A stretch of DNA of 64,000 nt from Aporrectodea caliginosa (taxonomy: Eukaryota > Annelida > Clitellata > Crassiclitellata > Lumbricidae): the NCBI GenBank assembly GCA_020284085.1, contig JACEVL010000003.1, positions 526,692-590,691 of the forward strand, in the 5' to 3' direction. Below are positions 45,223 through 55,297 of this stretch, one piece after another; within the stretch, counting starts at the first letter, position 1, and each line of letters opens with the position of its first letter. Made by a program: the position numbers and the translations under genes. The notes beneath the pieces were generated by a model. It made no database searches. It had not been told where the DNA came from and saw nothing but the letters and a program-made list of their open reading frames with translations.

Positions 45223-46047
45223 CTATTCTCGTAAACTTGTATGGCTGCTCTTGTGTGTTTGAAAACACCTTTTTAGCTTATTCCGACAACTTTTTGCTTT
45301 ATGACCTTGACCTCCACATGAATAACAGATAATCTTCCGTTCTATCGCTTTTGTCTTTTCGCTATGAAAATCCCTATTAGCTGATTTATTAAAACTTGTT
45401 TCTCTACGAGGTCCAGTTTCCGTCCAGTCTCTATTTGTCATTCCAGCAAATTTGTCTTTTGCTCTATCCTCGTATGTAATATTCTGGTTCTCATATTGAA
45501 AATATTCATCCGTTGATTTTACCAACGTGTTTTCATAACTACAATCATGAGCTTCTATATAGGACTCCAATTCCATCTGACGTTTAGCTCGCGCCTCCTC
45601 TACTTGTCGCTTACCCCGCTCTTCCTCTGCTTGCCGCTGAGCTCTATCGTCTTCTAATTGACGCTGAGTTCGTATTTCTTCAATCTCTACTTGTCTCTTA
45701 GCTCTCTCTTCTTCTATTTCCAATTGGCGCTTAGCCCGCTCATCCTCTGCTTGTCTCTTAGCACGCTCTTCTTCTATTTCCATTTGGCGCTTAGCACGCT
45801 CATCCTCTGCTTGCTTCTTAGTCCTTTCTTCTTCCATTTCGCGTTTGGACTTCTCTTCTTCTAACTGTCGCCTACTACGCGCTTCTTCAACTTCCAGTAA
45901 ATATCTCGCCATGCTATCTTCTCTCTCTTTGGCTCTCTCTTCTCTCAGTTGAGCACATCGTTCTTTCACGAAGCTTTTCAGGTCGTCTCCTTTCATCCCC
46001 AAATCTCGGCCTACCTTAATACACTGCTGATAGTCAGTAACCGACAT
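45223..46047 (-). CDS. Gypsy 2 gag-like protein with a long charged helix
   Basis: 274 codons from ATG 46047 (MSVTDYQQCIKVGRDLG). Residues 35-165 form a long heptad-like Glu/Arg/Lys coiled coil with internal repeats of the type RAKRQ-x-EIEEE. Then comes a polar linker and a CCHC zinc knuckle (CYSCGGQGHKAKSC near residue 250). Gag proteins form the particle and bind the RNA; here a normal capsid domain is not evident and the coiled coil may replace or follow a deleted one. The end overlaps no other gene; pol starts 16 bases further in another frame. Confidence 0.75.
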   Translation of the reverse strand: MSVTDYQQCIKVGRDLGMKGDDLKSFVKERCAQLREERAKEREDSMARYLLEVEEARSRRQLEEEKSKREMEEERTKKQAEDERAKRQMEIEEERAKRQAEDERAKRQLEIEEERAKRQVEIEEIRTQRQLEDDRAQRQAEEERGKRQVEEARAKRQMELESYIEAHDCSYENTLVKSTDEYFQYENQNITYEDRAKDKFAGMTNRDWTETGPRRETSFNKSANRDFHSEKTKAIERKIICYSCGGQGHKAKSCRNKLKRCFQTHKSSHTSLRE

Positions 46048-47179
46048 CTTACTTGTTTACTTTACTTCAACCAAGTAATTAATCAAAAGCCTTGCGCTTT
46101 ATAAAATTCTCAGATCCTACCTAAGATCTATATGCAACCTCTTAGTTACAATATATAATCTATGTCTATGACGTAACGTTATGACGTAACGTTAAATGTT
46201 CAATGGCTTATTGCACCGTTTAAAATGTCAAATGTGCGTGCCGTTAAAATTCAAATTAATCGTCTCTAATTTTCACAGAAAGCACAAATCTACAGCGCTA
46301 GTACAAGTTAACTAATAGTTTACTTGAGTTAGCAAAGTCTCTCAAAATCCTGGACGCTGAGCACCCATAATGTAGCCCTAATGTGGATTAGTCGCCTTTT
46401 TGCTGCATCCGTAATGGCAGAGTAGAACATTACATTACTTCAAGTAAGGTTATAGGAAACACTAGGCATTTTTGTAGAAAAGTCTTGTATTGTGTTAATT
46501 AGAAAAACAATCAATTGACATACAATTCAAATAAATACCTATCTACCTATGAGTGGCATTATTTATTAAATAATATTACTATGTTTATGAGCTTATCTGA
46601 TCCTTCAGACAACTTCAGTCTCGCTTCGATGACACCACAGTAGAGTCCGTAGAAACTGGTTTCAATGAAGGAGTAGGTTTCGTCGAAAGATATGTATTCC
46701 AACGGAGGTGGATCTCTCTCTGAAACGTCGCGGTGAAGACATGTAATCGTAGCGATGCTTCGTCTGCCAACCAGTTCTTCCAACGTCGAAGTAGTTGTTG
46801 AAAAGGATCGTCACAACAACAGACAAACCGGAATTAGATAAATCCGTATCGTTTACTTTTAAGTTGCTGTACGAAGACTAATCAATCCTTCGTAAACGTC
46901 CGCAGTTCAAATCATCCACACGTAGAAACGACGACAACTCAACCGTTCTACGCTTCCAAGTAGACTTAGCGAAAGGATCACTCGTCGGCCCTTTTATGCT
47001 CAACGGTTACTCCTCAATTCGATTAAAAGTCCGCCACAACGATGCTATCATCTATTACAAGATGCATAGTCATCTAGAATCTCAAAACTGACGATTCATT
47101 CACCGAAAACGTCCTTCCAATCGCAGGAACGTCTCTAATCGTCCAACTCGCTTGAACTCCAAATTTCAAGTCCTCTCTC

Positions 47180-47807
47180 TAACATCTAACATCTCTCTCA
47201 TACATCTAACAGGTGCCAAGTCGGGATTCAAAAGGGTGGAAAGTATGAATATTTTAGGAGTCACCCTCACTGGTAAATTTGACTTTGATAAACACATAGA
47301 CAACATCTGTAGGAGGGCAAGGCAGTCACTTTATGCACTCCGTGTTCTTGCTGCCCACGGGTTATCGGGATCATCACTCCACGACGTTGTCCGTGCGACT
47401 ACTCTTACCAGGATGTTGTATGCCTCTCCGGCATGGTGGGGGTTTGTGGGTCAGGACGGGCGAACACGCCTACAGGCGCTGCTGCGGCGACTGGTCCGGC
47501 TACGATACCTGCCCGAAAACAACCCAAGTTTCGAACAACTATGTCAGAGTGCTGACACCCGCCTCTTTGGTGCTGTTCGTGCAGATCCAGGCCATGTTCT
47601 ACATGACCTACTGCCCCCAATTAAAACTGTAGTATATGCTCTACGTCCACGTAAACATGACAGAATTCTACCTGTTGCAGACAGTCTGGCACGCAAAACT
47701 TTTATTATTAGGATGATTTATTCATGATTATATACTTCATAATGTACACCAAAATGCGGTTAGCAATTGGATAAATAAAGGATATACTTACTTACTTACT
47801 TACTCTC
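47180..47807 (+). mobile_element. LINE family A, copy 4 (5'-truncated)
   Basis: Present in one Gypsy 2 LTR and absent from the other, so both edges are exact to a few bases. CTCTC flanks both sides. It ends with ATAAATAAAGG and an (ACTT)n tail at 47785-47802. This is the youngest LINE copy by position. Confidence 0.95.
47212..47727 (+). CDS. LINE reverse transcriptase, C-terminal fragment (intact frame)
   Basis: About 170 codons: MNILGVTLTGKFDFDKHIDN, ARQSLYALRVLAAHGLSG, SPAWWGFVGQDGRTRL, RLRYLPENNPSFEQLC, SADTRLFGAV and HVLHDLLPP, ending KTFIIRMIYS and a stop. No frame lesion, in contrast to the copies at 3790, 15354 and 16751. It lacks the catalytic palm because of 5' truncation and is not expected to be expressed. 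Confidence 0.85.
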   Translation, partial: GAKSGFKRVESMNILGVTLTGKFDFDKHIDNICRRARQSLYALRVLAAHGLSGSSLHDVVRATTLTRMLYASPAWWGFVGQDGRTRLQALLRRLVRLRYLPENNPSFEQLCQSADTRLFGAVRADPGHVLHDLLPPIKTVVYALRPRKHDRILPVADSLARKTFIIRMIYS

Positions 47808-48799
47808 AACGCATTTCTATTCGTTTCTTCATTACGTCGTCACGGTAACGCTTGGATAAATCGTATTACGTCATGGAGCCGTTAACGCTGTTTTAACGCT
47901 TCGCTAGGCAGTTAATTACGTATTAATGAAACCACTCATGAATTAACTAAATGCCACTCCTCATTGACTATCTTATCCTAACCTTAGAAATTAATTAATT
48001 AATTAAGTAAACTAACAATAGATTTGATAAGTTATATTTCGCTACAGTCCCCATCCCGGCTCAAGTAAAACTCAGTATTTGGACCCACCCGTTTTACTGG
48101 GTCATGGGTATAGAGAGGATTTGGGTCGATGATCAACTGGTAGTTTGGACGCGAAGGGTCTGATATCTCTTTCGCCGATCGAGTGAAAGAAGGAAAAGGG
48201 TACCCTTATTGAGCTAGATCCAGGAGGGAAGTGGCCACCTCCATGTCCGCGGCTGTCCGGCCAGGGGCGACAGTACCCCGGTACTCATCTGGGTTCGAAC
48301 CTCTGTCAAAGACTGCGGTATCCATTCCCAATCCTCGGGCCCCCTTCCCACTCCCTTCAGGTTCCGCATAGAGTCTTTCCTGGGCCACTTGGGAATTTTG
48401 GAAAAACTGACGGAGTATGCCTTCCATCGACTCATGCCGATCGTTTAGTTTAACCCTCAGAAGGTTTCGCTACCTTGGCCTACACTCAAGGTCTCGGGGG
48501 TGCAAATGCACCCCAATGTATTCTCGATGTATTTGAATCAATCGAATCATATAATACTATAAATAATTGGAGCACAGACAAAGTAGTTTTATTCAAGTAA
48601 ATTCTAAGACAATTTATTACGTCATATGACGTCATGACATGGCGTCAAAGCAACATGTCGAAAAATGTACACTTTTACAGCACAACTATTTGAAAGTTTT
48701 CTGTACAACACAATTGTAACACTGATTAGTGTAAGGCCTACAGATGAAAAAGCAATATTGCAAAATATCCAATAAGTTTTCCTTATCTACTTTGCACAC

Positions 48800-49997
48800 T
48801 CATGCACAGCCTGTGAAAAGTGCGACTAAATGGTCTGCGCAAGCAAATGAACCACAACTATGACACGTAGTACGCGATTTCTTGTCTTTACTGCGGTCAC
48901 ACAGAATGCAACGACTCTGCTTTCTCTTCCTCACAGCATTGTCTGCACCGCCATGGCCATTGTTCTGTTCTTCATAATTGTTTTGTGTCGCATCATCTCG
49001 AGCATCGCCTTGTGATTCATGCTGTTGTTCAATGCATTCATGAATTGTGGTTTTGAGCATGAGTGACAATCCAGGAATACTCAGTCTGGATGTTAGATGT
49101 TATAGACCAAATCTTTTCCAAGCTGTTTCAGGAAAAGTCTTCGACGATGTGTTTTCTTTGCATTCCACTGGGGATTCACATGACTCCAGATAATGAAGGC
49201 GTTGACTGCAGAGACATCAAGGATATTGTAAAACAACACCATTGGCCACCTGCGAGACTTTCGCTTAGTGGAGTAAGTTTCAACCATTTGATCCAATGTG
49301 TCCACACCCCCTTTGAACGATTGTAATCGAGTATGATCTCCGGCTTCTTATCTTCACGGTTGGATATCTGAGCATCTGTATGCATGCTGCTTAGCAGGAT
49401 GACACTCTTGCCTTTCTTGGGGACATACGAAACTAGAGTCAGATTTTCCTGATGGCCAAATAGAGTGTCATTGACAACCCTGTCGCGATTTGATAAAAAC
49501 TCCACTGGAATGTCACTCTTATTCTTTCTCAGAGTTCCAGCTAGACTTAGCTTCTTGGACAGCAGATGTCTTGCAAGTGGCACTGAAGTGAAGAAATTAT
49601 CCATTGTCACATTCCTTCCAGACCCTTTGATGACTTCAATCAAGTCCCGGACTACACGCTCTCCTTGATTCTTTTCCGGTGGGTCACCAGCTCGTTTACC
49701 AGTGTAAACTTGCATGTTCAACGCAAAGCTTGTACTCGAGTCGCAAAGTGCCCATAATTTAATCCCGTACTTTGCAGGTTTTGATTTCATGTACTGTCGA
49801 AAGGGACAATGACCTCTGAAGCCCACAAGCTGTTCATCCACAGTGACGTTTTCATATGGAATGAAACTCTGTGAGAGTGTGGCTACCCACGATTCAAATA
49901 CGTCACGTATTGGTGCCAGTCTATCTCTTCTGTTTCGCCCAAGTCCCGTTTCTCTGGTTTCTTTGTCATCAAAACGAAGAATTTTTCGAGTCGCCAT
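48800..49997 (-). pseudogene. piggyBac transposase
   Basis: The frame 49997-49320 has the core LRFDDKETR, RLAPIRDVFESW, VTVDEQLVGFRG (first Asp), KYGIKLWALCDSSTSFALNM, VTMDNFFTSVPLA (second Asp) and ILLSSMHTD. A frame change leads to DTLDQMVETYSTKRKSRRWP (49305-49093, last Asp). A second change leads to the C-terminal Cys-rich domain (49069-48800) with CILCDRSKDKK, CHSCGSFACADH. The N-terminal 100 or more residues are missing: the frame starts next to the MITE at 50026, so that insertion may have removed or displaced them. Two frameshifts also inactivate it. Confidence 0.87.
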
Positions 49998-50025
49998 TGT
50001 TGTTATCTCTTATAAATATACGCGC

Positions 50026-50445
50026 CAGTATTGCCAGGTACTTTCCGGAAATCCCGCCCAAAGCTTTCCCAAAAGTAGCCCAAAAGTAGCCCAATATAAA
50101 TTATAACGTAAACAAAATGAAAATAGCTGAAAATGATCAGAATTTATGTAATTATTTACTTCTATTTGAACTTTGGTACCAGTGTAAGTCTTGTTTCATC
50201 GTAAAGTTCAAAAATTGAATGCATCTGAACGACGCCAAAAGTGACAAAGCAAAACACCCTAATTCTAAAATCTCGCTCGCCAAGCATCTGAATATTTTTC
50301 CCAGCTTTTGCAATACCGTTTTCCGTACAGCGGACAAGAATGAAAGTAGCCCAAACACCGCAACCCGCGGACAGCGAATTTTTCCCGCAACTAAAATTTG
50401 AAAGTAGCCCAAATGGGCGGGAAAGCCGCGGAACTGGCAACACTG
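50026..50445. mobile_element. Small hAT-type MITE inside piggyBac
   Basis: Left end CAGTATTGCCAGGTACTTTC and reversed right end CAGTGTTGCCAGTTCCGCGG, both leading into TCCCGCCC and AAGTAGCCC words. Flanks ATACGCGC and ATAAGCAC match at 6 of 8 bases. Confidence 0.65.
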
Positions 50446-51719
50446 ATAAGCACATCCTGTCTGGCAACAAAGAATATGTAATCTAAGAAAGGAGTCCATA
50501 GATATAAAAATGCCAAGTTAGATAATTGACTTATAAATGCCGCAATATAACACATGGGGTGCATTTGCACCCCGAGGACCGCAATGTATTAACCTCAAAA
50601 TTATCAGAAATGTTGAGGGGTACAATTATGGGCAAATAGGGTTAAGTGCATCCTCATAAATAAGGAAAAGTCATAAAATGTAGGCGTCATATCATGAGTC
50701 CTTCTGGGTGAAACAAAGGAACAAAGTGTGACTAGGGGTGCAAATGCACCCCAAGAACGTCACAGGGTTAATTAGAACATACTCAATGCGGTCCTGCCGA
50801 ACCGCCGAGTCATGAAACATGGTCTCTGACCGATTCTGGCGCTCCAGAAGTGATAACTGGTCAGAGGACTCCGGTGGCTCAGACCGGGAGGGACTATCCA
50901 TTTCTACTTGGTGATATCACTATGTATGTTCAATTGACAATTTTAATGGTAACAAAACAGATTGCTTACAAAGAATAACAGTTTAATATGTACTAAATAC
51001 ATTCAGTCTTATCTTTTCCTTTCTATCATTTTTTTCTAATCTAACAGGAACAGAAATCGTGGAATTGGGTTCCCACATATAATGAATTACATCTGCTTTT
51101 AGATATCCGTGCACAGTCTATGCGGAATTATCCTATTAATTAACTACGACCAGATATCGAGCTTGCAAGCAAATAATACAGATTGTGGATACTTCCCCGC
51201 TTTCTGATAGACGAGTTGGTCACGCCAGCAAGAGGGATCAAGAAGTCTGCCTGCTAGATAAGGTCGTTCTCACTGTCCATCGTTTCCAGAAGAAATTAAT
51301 GCATTTGAATCAAACTAGTCTTTTGTCGAGTTTCAAAAGATTACAGTTCATCGCCGCTTTCCCTTCAATCCAGCGGTTCTTCACTTTTTATCAATTAGTA
51401 CAAGTTTATAACCTTTTTTAGAAAAGTATCGCTAAATATTCGCACTTTTCACCTTGCTCACAACAAACGACTACTCTCAACAAAATCTGGCGTCCAACTG
51501 CGTCTTTGCGGTCTCTTTCGCGCTTAATTTTGGCGGTTACGTCACGTGAGCCAATCAGCGACGTCCTCATTGCCGCATCTCGGATCACCCCATTTCCTTG
51601 GCCAATCGTGGAATTTATTTCAGTCACGTGACCACCTTCTAGAACATTCCACACGTAGAGCCCCTCATGAATATTAATAAGTAAGATTTTCGGTACTTAT
51701 CCGGCAGACCAAACTCAAC

Positions 51720-51790
51720 TGTTGAGCGCTTCTGTGAGACTCTGAAGTGGCGCTATATAAATGTCTTGTTACATTACATGACATTACAAC
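51720..51790. mobile_element. SINE-like 3' fragment in the Gypsy 1 LTR
   Basis: About 70 bases absent from the 3' LTR: GAGCGCTTCTGTGAGACTC, then GGCGCTATATAAATG and a TTACATTACATGACATTAC tail. Similar 'GGCGCTTTATA' ends occur at 13500 and 52000. Confidence 0.55.
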
Positions 51791-51831
51791 TAATACATGG
51801 CAGACGAACATTTTCTAGTTCGTCACACTAT

Positions 51832-52395
51832 TCTATCAGCACATTAATGCCAAGTCCATGGAACCTTTCGACCTTCCTTCCAACTCTGCGGCCTAAGCTA
51901 ATGTCTGGGGTCTCATCCTCGGCTACTCATTCACTGAAGTCGTGTCGCTTTCCCAGGGACTTCCTCACTGACAGCGCCTCTGGAATAGTCCAAACTACCG
52001 AGAGGCGCTTTATAGATGTCCAGAGAAGATACGATGCGATTAAAGTGTCAAAATATTAAGCTGTATTTCAGCCACAAATGTGTGTGCCATTGATGTCTCG
52101 TATATACATGTGTAATTTTGTATATGTCTATATAGGCATACGTTCAAATGTTCTCTTTGCAAGCAGCTTAAATACTCATGCCTTTGTTCTCTCAATCGCC
52201 CTTCCCACGCAACCGGGGTGGGGGGGATGGGGGGGGCAACCGGGAGGAGGGGCAACCCTACACGGACGAAACATCGAATACACTCGTAATTAACTACTTC
52301 GCTAGCCATGTGTCCGCGGTGTCAAACCACCCGTCACTATAGACATGCTATAATAAATCAATGCCATGCTGTTTAACTGATGATCCGGTGTCTTT
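51832..52395. other. Inner part of the 26-kb hAT-like element, no gene
   Basis: Contains a SINE-like end (CCGAGAGGCGCTTTATAGATG at about 51998-52018) and a G-run at 52210-52235. No coding motif was recognised. Confidence 0.4.
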
Positions 52396-52858
52396 AGGGG
52401 CCGTCCATTTAGTACGTACGCAAAATTCCGTGGAAAATTGACCCCCTCCCCCCTCCCCATACGCAGGCGTACTTTTAGCAACCCCCCCTCTGCGTACGTA
52501 CGCTTGACACGCACCACCCCTCCCATCCTATAGAACGGTCTATATCCTGACTGAATAGGGCAGGCGGCCAAACTGTGGGAACTCAGTGCACAGCTGCAAG
52601 ACAGTTAATAACAGTCGGAGGTAAGGGGCATACAAGTGTGTGGTCCTTTCCCACAGCCCTAATTAATTGCCTGATCGCTGAACTCTGACTCATTTGAAGA
52701 AAGGCCAATATAGACACTCATTTGAAGAAAGCCAATATAGACAGTATTATCGAGGTTTACCCCCCTTCCTATGCGTACGCAAGCATACGCATTCAGAGGC
52801 ATTTGGGTTACCCCCCACCCATCCCCCCTCGGTGCGTACGTACTAAATGGATGACCCC
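52396..52858. mobile_element. PIF/Harbinger-like MITE, copy C
   Basis: Ends GGGGCCGTCCATTTAGTACG and inverse, flanked by TTA on both sides (52393-52395, 52859-52861). The 3-bp duplication and the GGGG start fit PIF/Harbinger. It matches copy D in detail apart from orientation. Confidence 0.88.
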
Positions 52859-53101
52859 TTACCTCAGTTTACAATTTGTATAAGTCACCAATAAAGCAAC
52901 GAAATGTCAGAATAACCTATTTCATATATTTAAAATTACTAATATTCTTAATTTTACATACATTGATTCAAAATCCACGGGGGGGGGGGCAAGTGCCCCC
53001 TTTGCCCCAACGTGCGGGCGCCCATGCTGTCGACGGTGTAGCGAAATAAGTTCAGCAAAACCTCAATGTTCGAACCAGTATTACTGTTTCCGAGGCCTGA
53101 A

Positions 53102-53110
53102 TTATTATAC

Positions 53111-53152
<42 letters not shown>
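53102..53152. repeat. (AAT)n microsatellite
   Basis: About 15 units of AAT with small interruptions. Confidence 0.95.
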
Positions 53153-53154
<2 letters not shown>

Positions 53155-53256
53155 GAATTAGAACCTGAACGCCTGAACTACCGCCGCTGTTAGCCTACAG
53201 TAGGCCTACGTGTAATCCACAACTAGTAGAGTGGTTTGTCGAGTCGACCTAAGTCA

Positions 53257-53455
53257 CCTTTCGTTTGAATTTCACAGTTAGTCGAGTTATTAACACCGCT
53301 AAGTTAGCTTTCGTTTGAATTTCACAGTTAGTCGAGTTATTAACACCGCTAAGTTAGCTTTCGTTTGAATTTCACAGTTAGTCGAGTTATTAACACCGCT
53401 AAGTTAGCTTTCGTTTGAATTTCACAGTTAGTCGAGTTATTAACACCGCTTTTGT
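53257..53455. repeat. 50-bp tandem repeat, four copies
   Basis: The unit reads AGTTAGCTTTCGTTTGAATT, then TCACAGTTAGTCGAG and TTATTAACACCGCTA. The copies look identical by eye, so the array arose recently. It lies between the LINE ORF1 remnant and the hAT-like element. Confidence 0.95.
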
Positions 53456-53930
53456 TTATGTTGCCGTCCCTTGCGCGTTGGGTGGGCTAGCACCCGTCTT
53501 TGATATTCCCGTCACTTGCTCGTTGGATGGGTTTACACCCATCGTTAAGACCAGGGTGGCTAACGTGGATTCCAAGGCTGCGATCTTTGAGGTCACAACA
53601 TTCAGCTTGTCATCGCTCGCAGCTCCAGCCGTGACCATTGCAGTCAGTGCGTTTACTTTGTCGTCAGTTGCCGTGGATTTTTTGGCCAAGACAAACAAGT
53701 CGCATCCCATCCCGAGAATCTAGACCTAAGTCCTCTGCAACGAACCTTGGTAACTCAGATAGCACAAGCTCCTGATCGGAGAGATTAACCAACGCAAGCA
53801 GATCATCCACGTCCGATTTCACTCTATTATCGCCCTTGCGTTTCACAAGGCGCGGTAATCCTTAAAATTTCTTGTTTTCAAGCCGTTGGTAGAACAGTTC
53901 TTTACCAGCAGCTATCTTCGCTTCGTTATA

Positions 53931-55297
53931 CAGGGTGGCGCAAAATAAACCGGACTATTATGGTATTGGTTTGGCATTTAATATAACATTGAATGAACTG
54001 TAAAATTTCAGAATTTTCTGAATGCGTAAGAAATTTCAGTCAAAGTGATGTTCAATATGTCCTCCGTTTGCTGCGATAACCAATGATAATCGCTTGCGAA
54101 ACTGTCCAAAAGCCCGGTTGATAGTGTCCTCGCTGATTTCGTCCCAGCATGCGGTCAGAACTTCTTTCAAATGTTCAATATCTCGAATTTTCTGCCTGTA
54201 GACAAGCTGCTGAAGCATTCCCAGATGGAATAGTCTACGGGATTCAAGTCCGGACTGTTCGGTGGCCAATTTTCTGGTTCAATAAAGTCTGGAACGTGAG
54301 CAGTGAGAAAAGCAACTGTTTTTCGTGAACGATGAGCAGGTGCTCCATCCTGCTGGAAAGTGAAATTGTGACCAGAGTTAGCAGCTAAGCTATAATGTCT
54401 GGCAGTAATCCTTGATGTAGGACGACGTCACAGTAATAGGAACTGTTAACTTTTGCTCCTCGTTCAACGAAAACTAATGACGATTTCCCCAGCTGCGACA
54501 CGGCAACCGAAACCAAGATGCTCTGTGAGAAGTGCTTCCGACCTTTCAGCAAGCGTTCTGAAGGAATGTCTCGTTTCACAGCTACGTTGGCGTACACTCG
54601 ATCATTCTGTGAATTGGTTGGTGTTTGGACTGTAAAGATCTTTTCATCCGTAAACCATGTTCTGGCCAATTTAGCTACGGTTAGTCGTCGAGACAGACGT
54701 TTGCAGGCGGCAAGCCGTTTCACTCTGTCAGCGTGTGCTAGCAGCTGCACCTCGCGTCGCCGAAACACTTTAAGCTGTAAGTCAAATTTAGCAATACGCT
54801 GAACAGTTCTACGAGATATACCAGTTTGAAGTTCAATTTCTCTCGGAGATTTGCTTGTTCCCGGTTGGCCTTCTTGACTTCAAATCAGTTCCTCGACCTT
54901 TGCTACGTTATCAGCCGTACGAACCGATCGCGGTCGACCGCTACCCTGTTTTCTTTTAGTGTCGCCAGTTTCGTCGATCTTTTTAATCAAATCATTCAAC
55001 GTACTTCGCTTCCATTGTCGTTGTGGGAATTCTCTAATCATTCGAAGCGAACCCCATCCTTTTTCGAGTCTTAACGCACGAATTAACGATTTATCATCAA
55101 TTGTCAACAGACGCTTCGCCATGACGGTATAAAGAATAGTTAACGCCATAGAATATTTGACGTCATTTTTTTTATGTAGCGTTCTCATTTTTCTGTGTCA
55201 TTTCTGTCTAATGATAGTTTTAAGGCGATAATTACTTTGATTATTCAAGCGATGCAATTGCAAAAACTAATAGTCCGGTTTATTTTGCGCCACCCTG
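53931..55297 (-). mobile_element. Mariner-like element (1,367 bp)
   Basis: Perfect inverted ends CAGGGTGGCGCAAAATAAAC, continuing CGGACTATT, flanked by TA (53929-53930 and 55298-55299). It is inserted in a LINE ORF1. Confidence 0.96.
54036..55188 (-). pseudogene. Mariner-like transposase
   Basis: Three frames in order. 55188-54880 is the helix-turn-helix part (SLIRALRLEKGWGSLRMIRE, and TKRKQGSGRPRSV, a GRPR-type hook). 54768-54385 has RTWFTDEKIFTVQTPTNSQN with the first catalytic Asp. From 54384 to 54036, over a frame change, come FQQDGAPAHRS (second Asp), NWPPNSPDLNPVDY (third Asp) and RKRLSLVIAANGGHIEH. The spacing of the last two acidic residues is about 34, as in mariner-type DDD enzymes. 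At least two frameshifts and the gap near 54800-54880 make it inactive. Confidence 0.87.

Larger units (their letters stand above)
42283..48046 (-). mobile_element. Ty3/Gypsy LTR retrotransposon 2
   Basis: LTRs at 42283-43329 and 46371-48046 begin TGTAGCCCTAATG and end TTTCGCTACA on the plus strand. Target duplication GTCCC on both sides (42278-42282, 48047-48051). The 5' LTR contains a 629-bp LINE insertion; without it both LTRs are about 1,047 bp and nearly identical by eye (I noticed about three differences). It encodes gag and a pol lacking most of the reverse transcriptase and all of the integrase. It is inserted in the 5' LTR of Gypsy 1. Confidence 0.95.
46371..48046 (-). repeat. 5' LTR of Gypsy 2, containing a LINE
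   Basis: Same ends as 42283-43329. A TGGGTGCTCAGCG stretch three bases beyond the LTR (46356-46367, minus strand) is the likely primer-binding site. The insert occupies about 47180-47807. Confidence 0.93.
48454..50767 (-). mobile_element. piggyBac element (2,314 bp)
   Basis: Flanked by TTAA on both sides (48450-48453 and 50768-50771), with ends CCCT and AGGG. Subterminal palindromes GGGGTGCAAATGCACCCC occur at 48497-48514 and 50737-50754, with a third near 50553. It splits the gag-like frame and contains a small MITE at 50026-50445. Confidence 0.9.
48194..51245 (-). other. Segment inserted in the 5' LTR of Gypsy 1: gag-like fragment plus piggyBac
   Basis: Here the Gypsy 1 LTR sequence is interrupted between ACCCT and TCTGCC. 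Outside the piggyBac element (48454-50767) a minus frame starts at 50901 (MDSPSRSEPPESSDQLSLLE, ETMFHDSAVRQDRIEY), is cut by the piggyBac, and resumes at about 48447 (MEGILRQFFQNSQVAQERLY ... MEVATSLLDLAQ, stop at 48206). It looks like an N-terminal gag of a Gypsy relative, about 120 residues. No target duplication or polyA was found, so it may be a recombination product rather than an insertion. 50902-51245 shows no gene. Confidence 0.5.
37325..51827 (-). mobile_element. Ty3/Gypsy LTR retrotransposon 1, with nested inserts
   Basis: 3' LTR at 37325-38056. The 5' LTR is split among 42222-42282, 48047-48193 and 51246-51827. It is flanked by CTAT on both sides (37321-37324 and 51828-51831). Internal order on the minus strand: primer site just below 42222, gag start, RNase H, integrase, an extra ORF, polypurine tract. 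Most of gag, the protease and the reverse transcriptase are deleted. The 5' LTR was later hit by Gypsy 2, by a gag-like segment with a piggyBac element, and by a SINE-like piece. Confidence 0.85.
27071..53026. mobile_element. hAT-like element of about 1.8 kb swollen to 26 kb by nested insertions
   Basis: The ends are CATGGGCGCCCGCA and its exact inverse TGCGGGCGCCCATG, each followed by a C/G-run. Flanks are CTGTCGAT (27063-27070) and CTGTCGAC (53027-53034), an 8-bp duplication with one difference. Subtracting the nested elements leaves 27071-27944, 37129-37324, 51828-52395 and 52859-53026, about 1.8 kb with no gene I recognise. A related terminus occurs alone at 59484-59520. That these two distant ends belong to one insertion is an inference from the matching ends and duplication. 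Confidence 0.7.

Noticed and set aside
52302..52571. 89-codon frame with a twin at 62723
   Set aside because: Part of the Harbinger-like MITE; similarity reflects repeat copies, not coding.
27071..53026. A giant 26-kb autonomous element (Maverick or Starship type) with cargo
   Set aside because: The content is explained by separate insertions, each with its own ends and target duplications. No DNA polymerase B, capsid or tyrosine recombinase was seen.
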